Source of the DNA: Bipolaris cookei
Taxonomy: Eukaryota > Ascomycota > Dothideomycetes > Pleosporales > Pleosporaceae
Length of the DNA: 64,000 bases
Assembly: GCA_002286855.1 (NCBI GenBank)
Contig: NRSV01000027.1
Coordinates: 17,772 to 81,771, forward strand
Reading direction: 5' to 3'
A program made the translations under genes and the position numbers. Position 1 is the first letter of the stretch; each line of letters opens with the position of its first letter. This document shows positions 33,305-44,440 of the stretch, piece after piece. The notes under the pieces are model-generated. The model made no database searches and was not told the DNA's origin. It was given only the letters and a program-made list of their open reading frames with translations.

Positions 33305-35445
33305 GTTTAGTGTGCGTGTGCGTGGACAGGAGTGAATTACAAAGCCGCTGGGGATGGCGGGGTCGCTTGGGCTGGGAGACGGATAATGGCAGAGATGGGC
33401 TTGATACGACCGAGTATAGCCGTGTGTAGCAGCAACAGCGGCAGCAGTAGCAGTAAAAGAAGGAGAAGGGGAAGAATGCAGCGGGACAGTAGTGTCACGG
33501 CAGGGAGCTGGTGGCGGAGAAAATGGGAAAAAGACAATGGGAAAGGTGGTTGTTGAAGAGAAAGGCGTGCACGAGCGAGGGAAGGCGTGAGGTGAGGCCT
33601 GAGCAAGAGAGTAGGAGCGACATGCGTCATAACGCGTCCGTGCGCCAGATGACGATGCAGGCTACATCATCGCCAAACAAGCTGCAACCACGCGCGCCAG
33701 CCCTGAGGCGGCCATGGGGCGTTGTTGTGCCCGTCGCGTCCCTGACTGGTGGCCGGGCGTGTGCCGCCACAGCAGTCGGAGGGGGAACATGTGCATGGAG
33801 ACAGGAGGAAGAACAGGAAGCGAAGAAAATAGAGACAAAAAAAGCAAGTCGTCTCACCTCGATTACTGGAAGGCTCATCTTCTTGCGCCCGCTCCGTGGA
33901 GAGCTGGGCGTTGACTGGAACTGCATGTGCTTCGCGGGGAAGGGCAGCCCTAGATCTCGATGCGGGCGTGGCTATTTTCCGCCAAAGCCAATACTGTATG
34001 GGTACGGTACAGTGACGCCGCGTTTGGTAGCAGCAGCAGTGGTCAGGGTGGAGGTATGACGCTCGTCTGGATATTTTGGCGTGCCGCGTCGAAGAGGTCG
34101 CAGGGTGGTGGTGGTGGTGCTGCTGTGGCTAGCCCAGAGCGAGCAAGGGTTGCTGTCGGACGTGGACAGAACGGGCTGTGCTTGGTGTGATGTGGCCTTG
34201 GGGGCGCGGCTGATGCTAGAGTAGAGTAGAGTGCAGTGCTGTACAGTACTCTAGGGTACGTGTAGGGCTAGTACGGTGTGGCAGGTGTTGATGACGGGCA
34301 GTCGCAGGCAGTAGTGGAGTAGTGGTAGTGGGAGTGGTAGTGGAAGTAGTAGTGGTTTGCGCGGGGCTATCTGGTCTCGTTAGACTGCAGTTTGGCCGCT
34401 CGCGGGCAGGCAATCGGATGGAACAAGAGGAAGTGCGGCTGCTGAGACGGTGCATCTAACAAGCTCTATGTAGCATGTGGGCAACAGCTTGATATTTCTT
34501 CTTGACCACACGCTACCTCCGCGCGAATGCACTCGAGCCATAGCGGCGCACCGCGGAATGGCCGGCAGCCCTCTCTCAGCTCCATGGGATGCCGCGAGGT
34601 TGAGCGGATCCGTCGACTAGAGGCTCACAAAGCTCGCTAGGCACGGGGCGGTCTACGCCACACTGCATGCAGCCCTCACCTGCGGCCTTGGAACAGAAGA
34701 CGGCCTCCTAGCATGCCAAAAGACGATGCCAATGGGCCCCAACGGCCACATGCATACACAATCAAGGCAGAGACCATGAAAAGCCCACCCCCCTGCCCTT
34801 GCCTGCTGCTTGCCCGTCTGCTGGGGACGCAATCTCCCGCCGTCTTCGCTCGACGCCCCCGATGGGATTTCCTTGCACTCGCTCGCAACCCAACGGTCCT
34901 AGTCCGTCTGCAGGGTCCATTTAGTGCGGCGGATCTCTTACGTCACCGCCTAGTGGGAACCGCCTCAGAAGACGTCAATCACTGTCCTCGCTCCCTCGCC
35001 TCTGCACCCGAACCTCGTTTGATGCCTGTGGCGTAACTCGCACGAGAGATTAGCCTGCAAGTAACAAGAAGCATGTCCGCCATGTGCAGCCCATGTGTCG
35101 GCCCGGACGATGCAGATATGCCCTTGGGCTGTTCCTCACGCGCATATACTTTCGGCCCGATGCCCAATCCGGCTTCTGCTGTCCACTTAGTTGACGAGGG
35201 GCCTCCAGCAAGCTCCTTCACGCACGGGGTCTGTAATCATCAATAATACACTACTGCTACTGCTGCTCTTCTCTCCACCTGACAGCTACCGGCCCATTGC
35301 CTGTGATGCCGGCCCTTCCTAGCCAGCCAATGGCCGTGGCACAACCACCATAGCCTCAGCCCATGTCGCTCTTGGCAACAGGCTCACGCCAACTGTTGAT
35401 GCAAACGACATGCCTTGCCAATCGCTACTACCAGAGCCCTCTATT
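33305..35445. other. Intergenic, 2.1 kb with GC-rich simple sequence
   Basis: Upstream region of the kinase gene. Contains polypurine runs (33440-33560) and a GTAGTG microsatellite (see separate entry). Open frames here lack domain signatures. Confidence 0.4.
34310..34357 (+). repeat. GTAGTG/AGTGGT simple repeat
   Basis: About 48 bp of imperfect GTAGTGGAGTAGTGGTAGTG-type repetition. Confidence 0.7.
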
Positions 35446-36612
35446 CTACAGCGCCTCGCATCTCTCGCATCCACAATCAAACCCCCACGTCTTCTTCAAT
35501 CTCAGCATTCTCTGCCCGCGACTCAGCTTCCTCTCCTCTCCACTCAAATAAGTAATGCACAGCTCCTGTCCCTTTTCAATGTCTCTTCCCGCTCTAAAAT
35601 ACCATATCCTCCCCTCCCGGTTCTTCTCAATGTTCGGTCCGCACGAGTGATTGAAGTAGCTTGCAGCCGGCCAACACCCATAACCAAAGAACTCCGAGCC
35701 TTCGTCCTCGAGCGAGCGAATGCCAAACGAGTTGTGCGAGTCGCGCTTCGAGAGCGTGAGAAGCGTTTCCGCCGTCACGAGTGGGAGGAGTGCCACGGGC
35801 AGAATCGCAAGCAAGTGCAGGTACGCCCGTGTGAAAGCATCCAAATCGTCAGAACTGTGGTACGGCGTGTTGTCATTTGCGAGCGCCTCTAATCGTTCCC
35901 ACTGCTCAGGATAATGGTGGCGCCACAAGATGCCACTAACACAGAAGCTCATCACGTCGGGGGTGATGCGTCCCTGTAGTGCCTTGGAAATAGCCTTTTT
36001 ATGCTGTTTCGAGATGATCACTGCAGGCTGGCCGTCCACACCATCCGCTTGCTCCGCTTCCCTTGCACTCCTTATCAGCTCCGCCTGCGCAGCCACACTA
36101 TCCCAAGCTTTGCTAATGTCTTTTTTCTTTGGCCGCGGCATGTCAACGTCCACCATGTCACTATCTTCTTTGCTCCTCTTTCGAATAAGATTCTCAACAG
36201 CAGTCCAAGTCTGGATACCAATTTCCCCCTGCTCCTCCTGCCACGTTTTCTGACACGCTTCGGAGCAGAAAGCAAACCCCACTGTCTTGTCTCGTATGCT
36301 CAGATCTCGTCCATAGTCGTAGCCAAAACATTGCCCACACACCTCACGTCTGTAATCGCGTAGCAACACGGACAGTGTAAGATCCCTTGACTGCCATACA
36401 AGTGTGCCTTCGGGGATGTCTTGGATAGCGAAAACGGCACGGCCGGCGGTCGGTGTGTGTCGAACCTGGAATAGGTGAGATACGGGGGCGCCCGCGGGGA
36501 GGTCTTTCGGCGTTTCGGCAAGGCGGATCGAAGAGGCGGATGACGGCCGTGAAATACTAAAGACCGAGTCACCGGCTACGGGAACAGAAGAGTCGCTTTC
36601 GGTAGTGTCCAT
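35446..36612 (-). CDS. SET-domain protein with embedded MYND-like zinc finger (Set6/SMYD type)
   Basis: Intronless, 388 codons. The SET domain is split: an N-terminal SET-N strand region (VRHTPTAGRAVFAIQDIPEGTLV), an inserted zinc finger with C92, C95, C116 and C120 (CGQC..FCSEAC), then a helical insert, then SET-C with the cofactor pocket motif YFNHSCGPN and the catalytic Tyr in CITYLSGEERK. A post-SET CGCERC cluster closes the protein. This layout is that of SMYD lysine methyltransferases; budding yeast Set6 is the closest type I know. The substrate is unknown. It is divergent from the metallopeptidase gene, 1.1 kb away. Confidence 0.88.
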   Translation of the reverse strand: MDTTESDSSVPVAGDSVFSISRPSSASSIRLAETPKDLPAGAPVSHLFQVRHTPTAGRAVFAIQDIPEGTLVWQSRDLTLSVLLRDYRREVCGQCFGYDYGRDLSIRDKTVGFAFCSEACQKTWQEEQGEIGIQTWTAVENLIRKRSKEDSDMVDVDMPRPKKKDISKAWDSVAAQAELIRSAREAEQADGVDGQPAVIISKQHKKAISKALQGRITPDVMSFCVSGILWRHHYPEQWERLEALANDNTPYHSSDDLDAFTRAYLHLLAILPVALLPLVTAETLLTLSKRDSHNSFGIRSLEDEGSEFFGYGCWPAASYFNHSCGPNIEKNREGRIWYFRAGRDIEKGQELCITYLSGEERKLSRGQRMLRLKKTWGFDCGCERCEAL

Positions 36613-37743
36613 GGTGGCAGTGTCGACGTAATTAGCACCACAACAAAGCGCACTGGCGGGTGAGTAATTCGGTACTCTCTTCAGGAGATGCTAGGCGGGC
36701 AGGCAGGCGAGTATGATGATATAAACAGTAGTGCCCCTCAACGTCTAATCGAGGGCGAAACGTATGTACACAAGTGATAGCACGGGCTGAGGTCAGTTGC
36801 GTATGTCACATATGCTCATGCTGAAGCTGAATGATGAGAGAGAAGCCATTGTGGATAAACTCGGGACTAGGTCTGGTGTGGGTACGCTGGATGATGGCGG
36901 TTTGGCACAAGACGAGAGAATGTGGGATGGCGAAAACGCCGTTGTGTCTAGATTCTGGTGATCGGCGCACGGTCCGCATTTTCAAGATAGGCGAAGACCC
37001 TGACTGATCTGGCGCCACGCGTCTGGAACGCTACAACAATCGCGCCGACTCCGACAAGGCCAAAGGCTTGACTATCGCATTCGCTCCTCAGACCTACATG
37101 GATGAGCTCACTAACAGGCTCCGTACAAATCGACATGGTGCGGACTACACTCTCGGACGTAAACACATCATCCTGCCATTTCTGCATCTCTAGCTAAGCA
37201 TGCAGCTCAGCTCGTCATCAACAATGGTGGCCACTTCATTCCCATCAAGCTATCAATTTCGATGAACTCCATAGCCTGTATTGACCTTTTGGACGTCAAT
37301 GTCGAAATGGGGTGCACATATACCACTCAGCTAACGCGGCCGCAGCCCGGGAACAACAGCTTCATTCCAAACACATATTCACCACTATCAGGTTCATTGC
37401 AGTGTTGTAGGCAGCAAGTCAAATCAAAAGAGATGTGTAATATTGCGAATCATTATGGATTGATTGTGGACCGGATGGTGGCTGGTGCAAGTTCGCAAGC
37501 GGATGCACACCAGGCAGCATCATTGGAACTAGTCTCAATCTGGACAGTTGCCTGAATACTGGCACAAGGGATATCAACTCCTTCAGAGCGTTTGGAAAGA
37601 TATAAGAAGGACAATCCAAGACTTGAAATTGACCAAGCATTCATATCTCTGATAATCGATCAACCAGGCTTTTCAGCATCTCTTTGCCGTTTCCACTCAA
37701 TTGAAACCATCGCCCTGTCAAGTAACCTCCGCCCGTCATCATT
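36613..37743. other. Divergent promoter region, 1.1 kb
   Basis: Between the SET gene and the metallopeptidase gene. Short open frames at 36948-37187 (minus) and 37262-37555 (plus) lack recognisable features; decayed coding DNA is possible. Confidence 0.35.
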
Positions 37744-40021
37744 ATGGCACCAATCACAACTCCTCTTCAAATCACCAATCTTGAAGATGGAGAGACAATT
37801 CATCAAGTGCGATCTCTGTCGCTGCAGCAGTTGGAATTACTAACACGTTCCCTAGCGCTGCCTTCTTGTCACCGGAACATATGGGTTTGAAGCCACTGAA
37901 GGAAGTTACATCCACATAACCACCAAAGCAGCGGACAAATCCGAAAATTTCCCAGAGCAGACATGGCCTCTAGCAGATGGTCATTTCAAGGCTATGGTCA
38001 TGCTCTCTCCAGGATTGAACAGGCTCGAATTCGCTTACATCTGTAACGACTGCATCGAGCACACTGTTAAGATGAACGTCAATTACTGGCCTCTGATGCA
38101 GTATCCACCTCTCCATCTCGCAATCATGGTTGCTTCTGACTCGCCATGTCTCATCGATTGTCCTCCTAACAAGGCTGCTGGTGTATCTTCGGCTCATTCG
38201 GATTTGGATGCTGCCATTGCCAAGCTTCGCATGACTGCCTACATGTGGCAAGCCATGACTGCCGAAGATTTGAGAAAACAAGGTATTGGAAGACGCTCCT
38301 TTAGATTGGAGGAGGAATGGGCTGCAGACACTGTTAGTCGGGAGTTTACCAATGCGCGCATTGACCAAACTCTCGCACAGGACGGTGCTATGCGGTCTAC
38401 AGCCAAGATTTACGTCATCCGCTCTTCCAAGACAGTCAGGGAGATTCGCAACGAGAATATTGCACAGCAGAATGACAGAGGCCGCAACAAGAATGCCCTT
38501 TTCGACTATTTCAAAGAAGCGTTGACAGATGCTGGGGGTCCGTTCGTTTCCAATGCTCAGCCCATAGTTGCTGGCCTGATCCTGGACTCTCAGTATAGCA
38601 TGTCTAAAGGTCTTGTTCTTGGACACGCGGCTCTTGGTTGTCACGACTCGCATGGTATATCGTTGGGCATGTTTGGAAGCCACTTAACTTACTCTTGGCC
38701 GCGCTTTTTAGAAGAAGTTACCGGCTGTTTGACCGACACCCGCAAACCTGGAGAAAAGGTGGGCAACGATAACGGACAGTGTACTACTTTATGGGAAGCC
38801 TGTGCAATTGGTCAGGGTGCTCACATGCACGAAGTCGGTCATGCATTCGGCTCACCGCATCGCCCTGGTATTATGGAGCGAGGTTACGCCCAAGATTGGG
38901 TCAAGAACTTTGTCTCCCAGACTGCATACTCGCGCTACCTGAGGCAAGAAGGCGTAGTCGTCGATCCGGAAAACACACCTAACAATGCATGCTGGGACCT
39001 AGCAGATGCGCTCTCGTTCCGCATGCTTCCCCATTTCCGACTCCCTACTGACCCCATCCTCAACGAAACAGCTCGAAAAGCAAAGCCAGACGTGAGCGTG
39101 ACTCACGAAGACGAAGAAAGCGCTGCAATCCTTCACATCAGCTCGTACAGCGGTATCGCGCGCATAACCTTCAACAACACCGAACACGAGCAGCCCCCAG
39201 AATGGCTGCACAACGCACCAACAACCATGCAATTCACAGAAGCCGAACTAGACCAGCGCTTCAACCGCGCCGAACCCCTTCACCTCCGCATCCTCGCCTC
39301 CAACGGCCGCGAAACCAGCACAACAAACGTGTGGAAACTCATCGCCAGCAAATCCTTTATCCGCATCCCTGACTCCAGCATCGTCCTCAGGAAACACCTC
39401 GCCTACTCCTCTTCCGACTCTAACGACCACTACCGCCCCCGCGATCCCTACGAATGGGCGCAGCTCCTCCGCGAAAAGGGCGGAGACGGCCAACTCCACC
39501 GCGCCGTGTCGATTGACCTGCGTGTAGGCTGTCTCTGGGACGGCGGCATAGTCAAGTATGCTGACGGCCATGTGTCGCACTGGGGTCCCATGCGAACGTA
39601 TGGTTCTACACATCGCTTTGGCGGGCATGCATCAAAGAAGATACAACTACCTAAGGGTGTGGAGATTACTTCCATCCAAGTCAATCCCGATAACGGCGTG
39701 CGTGTGCATCTTTCGAATGGGGAGAGCAAGGGCGAGTTGAATGCGTGTAACGAGGGGGAGATTGTGGAGGTGAAGCCTCCTGCGGATGAGATTGTCGTAG
39801 GGTTCTTTGGGAAGAGTAGACGCGATGGCGGGTTCTGTGGCGTGTGCGAGTTTGGGATTATTTGTGTGAAGAGGGAGGTGGGCTGGGAAGGGCTGCCGGA
39901 TGCGGTGTGGGGGCTCTGCGAAGTGAGGAATACGGCGGGTTTGGAGGATAGTGAGGAGGCGCAGACGGAAGATGAGGATGATGATGATGATGATGACGAG
40001 GATATGGAAGATGAAGAGTAG
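37744..40021 (+). CDS. Putative zinc metallopeptidase, YIL108W-like, with jacalin-like C-terminal domain
   Basis: Two exons, 37744-37806 and 37856-40021, 49-nt intron (GTGCGA to CCCTAG, branch ATTACTAAC); 742 residues. The first exon gives MAPITTPLQITNLEDG and brings exon 2 into frame with residues upstream of the first internal ATG, so the protein starts earlier than the long frame alone suggests. The zinc motif HEVGHAFGSPH lies at 346-356, followed by IMERGY, a likely Met-turn. Residues about 530-700 form a jacalin-like beta-prism (DEIVVGFFGKSRRDGGFCGVCEFGII). The C-terminus is a run of Asp/Glu. Family function is unknown; yeast YIL108W is a putative metalloprotease. No signal peptide. Confidence 0.88.
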
Positions 40022-43000
40022 ACATAACTTTTTTTAATAAACTTTCAGGTCTCAGATTATTATTATTATTGTTATTATTTCCTGGCTACATAGTTTTCCT
40101 GGTCTTCCTACTACTACCTGTGTGCACTTGGCCTTGCTTCACTATTCCCCGCTTCCCCTCCTTTGGATCCATTGCTCTTCTACCCTGCGCAAGTGCGCAG
40201 TACACCCCTCACAGATCCTGTCCCAATGGGTCTTGCTTCTCAGCATTCTGGGCGGCATGTGGGATACTCCCGAACAAGTGTGTATGTACTGGTGATCGCG
40301 GCAGCCGCAACCCCAGATGCGGTAGACAGCTATGCACTCGCAATTTTCCGGATTATCCAGCGTTCTAGACATTTTCCTTTTAGTACTTTACTTGTTAAGG
40401 TTTTTTTTCTTATTAGCGGTTTGTGAATTCAGTAGCGAGCGATATAGTAGGATCATAGTTTGGGAAGAGCAGGGGGTTTTTTTTAAATATAGTGGGGGTC
40501 AATGTGTGATAACGCTGTGTAGTCACAGAAGGGCGTGATGTGATGTAATTTTTTTCCAGGTCAATGAAATAGAATTGTAATACAAGCGGTATTTTCTTCA
40601 TGTACTCATTGGAAGAGAATTCGTGATTGGTGTAGCCGTGAGTTACGACAATGGGTGGTGTAAAGTGCAAAATGCAATGTTGAAAATTCGTTTATTCTTG
40701 TTGCTTGCCATTGTCGATACGTCACTGTCACTTCTCTCTCGGTTGCTGATAAATTGCAGTGCTGGAGAGACGCCAAGTGCTGAGGAGATAGTGAATGCTT
40801 TCTCCACTCAGTCTGTCTCGACGACGCCATGGTACATATCTCGCGGTTTGATATCCGTACCAGTATCAAAACCGCAATAATGTCTCACTGAGCAGGACGT
40901 CATTCCATCGTGATACATGTGGCTTTGATGCATAGCTTGGAACCTGGGAGGGGCAAAAGGGAACCCCTCGTAGTGAATCTGCCAAGAAAGATCTTGGTGT
41001 AGCAGATGATGGTGGCCCCTTTCAACTGGTAAAACTCACTACAGGACGAAATCCACCACGTAGATAGTCAGCTGCGCAAGTTTATGCAGACTGTTTCTGC
41101 ATACCCCTAAACTTGTGCACACGTCTAGACTTCAGCTGCGGCGTTTTTTTTAAGGTGGTGTAGTGTGTATGTAGGCTCAGTAGACATTGGTTGGGTCAAA
41201 GCGTTTCAGGTAGTATGTTAGCGCATCCATGTATAGTCCAGAAACACTTGAACCAGATTACTCGACTACTGGTGGGAGAAGGGTAAAGAAAAACAAATTC
41301 ACTGCTTCACTGGTCTCAAGTTAACCTGTTGGTGTAAGGTGATCTCAGTGGATGATGCGTAAAAGCAAGCGTAGTACCCGGTGCTTTTTCTGAATCACTC
41401 TAGGAAACGCCATGTATACGCAAAATGTCGTCCTTTATTAACGGACCCCCTCCATGTAAGTATTTGAGTTTAGTGTTGGTGCTGGTAGGATTGAGTGCGA
41501 CTCTTCGGCCACTGAAACGCATGTCCTCAAGCGTTCCGAGTTTGAGTTCCCACTACACAATAAAGACTACGGACGTAGTCCGACGTGGTTAGCCTCGAGA
41601 CTGCTTCCTGTAATCTGCCGGTTCTGCTGACAGGCGGTGGGTGGCCTGGGCCCCAAGTGCCGATGCTGATCCGTGAAACAGTGGCTATCGATAAGAAGTA
41701 GGCTTTCGTGGCTGGCCTTGGACGATGTGGTGAATTACTCATTTCTTGGTTGCGCGTGACCCGGTGTGCCGAGCGGATGCCACGCGTGCCATGGCAGCCA
41801 AGTGCCTATACTTGGGGCCCTAAATCTTGGGTGCTAATCTCGGAGAATGTGTGGGCGTCAAAGTGGTCGCATAGAATGCAGAAGACGACAACGAAGAAGA
41901 ATAGTAGCATGGCAGGCTGAGGCGCTACAGGCTAATCAGACGGGTGCGCTCACGTGTTAGGCTGCGGCGTAGCGTGAGCAGCAGAGCCAATCAAGGCCAG
42001 CCAGCCGGCCGGCCTGAAACGCAGCCTGAGCACTGCTACCAAACCTCGCCCCACCCACCACTGCCACCAAATTCCATCCTTCTCGATGCGCTGTATCGGA
42101 CGCGCATTCACCTATCGTCGGATCGCCCAAGCCTTGCTCCGGTACACTTGCATGTACCCAGTCCCCATCTTGATGCTGGCCATCTACGCGTCTTTACCCT
42201 CCTCGTCATACCGTGCTGGCCGCTGCACCCATCCCCCAACGCACTCTGACGCTGCGGGCGGCTCGCACGCCCTTTGTTATTTCCCTGTGCAACTTGACCC
42301 TTGACAGACCCGCAACTCGGCACGGCAACTGGACAAAAGGTTAGCTGCCATGTTTGTGTTGTAGATCAACGGCTCACCTTGCCTCCAATACCTTAATTAC
42401 TCCTCTTAACGTATCGGATGCACGCCTAGTGTAGCCGCCTGGCGACGAACTACTCATCTCATCACAAGAGTCTGGCCCTTGCGCCGCAAAAAAAAAGGTG
42501 ACCAATGCTGCCAGGTGTGCGTGCTACGCCCCCAGTGCGCTGTGGGACCAGTAAACCCATGGCTGGCGGCTATAGTAGTGGAGGTCGGCGTTGAAACGCT
42601 GTCCCAAGACCCAAACATCTTCGGCTGCAGGCACAGAATGTTGTCTGCAGCATCGCGTGCGGTGGCGCCTTGTTTCGATCCCTCACATGTCTCCTTCTCC
42701 ATTGGCTCTGATTGCTTCTGTCCTTTTGGGTCGGAGATTTTGAACTATGTTTGAATACATTGCACGCCTGGAATAAAGGTACCTGGTTGCGCAAACCTAA
42801 TCGCTTCTCACACACCCCTCCTGCGTTGTACCTTCACTTCACTTCTCTTGTCTATTTTTTTCCTCTGTTTTTTATTTCCCTGCTCTGCCTGTCTGGAACA
42901 CGCTGTGCGGGCTTCACGAAACGATTATTTATTGAACAATAGCAACATTGTTGCTCCAGAGGTGAAGACGTCTACAAAGTACATGACCTTACACATTGTT

Positions 43001-43144
43001 CCATCACATTGTTCTATCACATACCAAATTCCACTTCACTTATCTAACCCCTGCATTTTTTCCACGGAATCCTCTCATTCTACAAGCTTCTTGTTTTCTC
43101 GAGACACAAGCACCAAGTAACTTCAACCACACACACATACCACA
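40022..43144. other. Gene-poor stretch, 3.1 kb
   Basis: No supported gene. A TTATTATTATTGTTATTATT run lies at 40057-40077, just after the metallopeptidase stop. The last 250 bp, CT-rich, are the likely promoter and 5' UTR of the DUF7492 gene. Confidence 0.4.
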
Positions 43145-44440
43145 ATGCCTTCTGTACGGAAAGCCATTGTCGTGGCACTCGCCGCTTTCCCCATAGTCCA
43201 CTCCCACAGTTGGGGAGAGCAGCTCCGCAACATCGACGACAAAGGCAAATATGTGGGCATCTATGGCTATCCGCGAGGCATGGTCGACCGGGGTCAGAAA
43301 GGCCCTGATGGAAAGGATACAGACAATTCCATGACCTGGAGAATGCCCGAGTCCAATACCGAAGGTAAGGTCTTCATCGACGCCGACCAACTACTCTGTG
43401 CGCCAACGCAACGAGAGCAAAAACAATCCTCGGAGAAGTTCCCACGCCTCAAGACTGTGCCTGGTGGCTTCATTGCCATTCGGTACCAGGAGAACGGTCA
43501 CGTCACACTTCCACAAAACAACCCCGAAAAGCCAGAAAAAGGCGGCACTGTCTACGTCTATGGTACAAAAGAGCCAAAGACGGATGAAAAGCTTTTCGAC
43601 GTCCTTCAGTGGACCCAGGATGGACAGGGTGGTGACAAACGCGGAGTTTTGCTAGCCATGAACGATTACGATGATGGCCGCTGCTACTTGAACAACGAGA
43701 CCCCCGTCGCCATGGAACGCAAGGCAGCCGACCCCGCCTACATGGCCAACACACCGGAAAGCGGTCCTGCCAACTCAGTCATGTACTGTGAAACAGACGT
43801 GAAGCTCCCAGACGACGTCGAGCTTGACAAGGCCTACACTTTGTACTGGGTGTGGCAGTGGACTTCTCTTCCTGGAAAGACACCAGGTCTCGACAAGGGC
43901 AAGGACGAGTATTACAGCACCTGTATCGATGTCGATGTTACGTCTTCCAACGTCTCAATGCAGGCTCTCGACTTCGCTGACATGTCCAAATACGCCATGG
44001 GCCAGCAGGATGCTGTTAGCACTGCTGTCAGCGACTGGAGCGCGCGAACTGCACTTTACAACGAGATGCCGTTGAAGCGCGAGATGGGCCCTGTCACCTC
44101 TCTTCTTTCAGGAGGAGGTGGCTCTGGTGGTGGCATTCCTTCTGCGACCGGCACCGCTCTTCCTTCCAATCCTACTGGTGGACCACCCTTCTCCAATAGC
44201 ACTGGCTCCGCCGTTCCAACTCCACCTGCGGTTGCGATCCCAACCTTCAGTGGACCTCCTGGTATCGTGCCTACTCCTTCCCTGCCTGGCAATGACGGCG
44301 TTATCGTCGTCACAACCACTGTCATGGTCACTTTCACCGCACCTGCTGCCACCCAGCCTATTGCACCAGTAGTCACTCCTCCTCCGACGGTCCGCAGCAT
44401 CTATCACAAGAACAGTGCCAAGTTCCGGGGATTGATTTAG
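43145..44440 (+). CDS. Secreted DUF7492 (HSW) protein, possibly LPMO-like
   Basis: Intronless, 431 codons. A signal peptide (KAIVVALAAFPIVHS) is followed directly by His21-Ser-Trp, so cleavage after VHS would leave an N-terminal histidine, the feature that builds the copper histidine brace of lytic polysaccharide monooxygenases. A candidate second ligand is H119 in RYQENGHVTLP. Cysteines at C85, GRCYL, MYCET and STCID suggest two disulfides, and TLYWVWQW resembles the core of secreted beta-sandwich enzymes. The last 120 residues are Ser/Thr/Pro/Gly rich. I recall this fungal family (HSWVE start) as uncharacterised. Copper oxygenase activity is inference only. Confidence 0.8.
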   Translation: MPSVRKAIVVALAAFPIVHSHSWGEQLRNIDDKGKYVGIYGYPRGMVDRGQKGPDGKDTDNSMTWRMPESNTEGKVFIDADQLLCAPTQREQKQSSEKFPRLKTVPGGFIAIRYQENGHVTLPQNNPEKPEKGGTVYVYGTKEPKTDEKLFDVLQWTQDGQGGDKRGVLLAMNDYDDGRCYLNNETPVAMERKAADPAYMANTPESGPANSVMYCETDVKLPDDVELDKAYTLYWVWQWTSLPGKTPGLDKGKDEYYSTCIDVDVTSSNVSMQALDFADMSKYAMGQQDAVSTAVSDWSARTALYNEMPLKREMGPVTSLLSGGGGSGGGIPSATGTALPSNPTGGPPFSNSTGSAVPTPPAVAIPTFSGPPGIVPTPSLPGNDGVIVVTTTVMVTFTAPAATQPIAPVVTPPPTVRSIYHKNSAKFRGLI

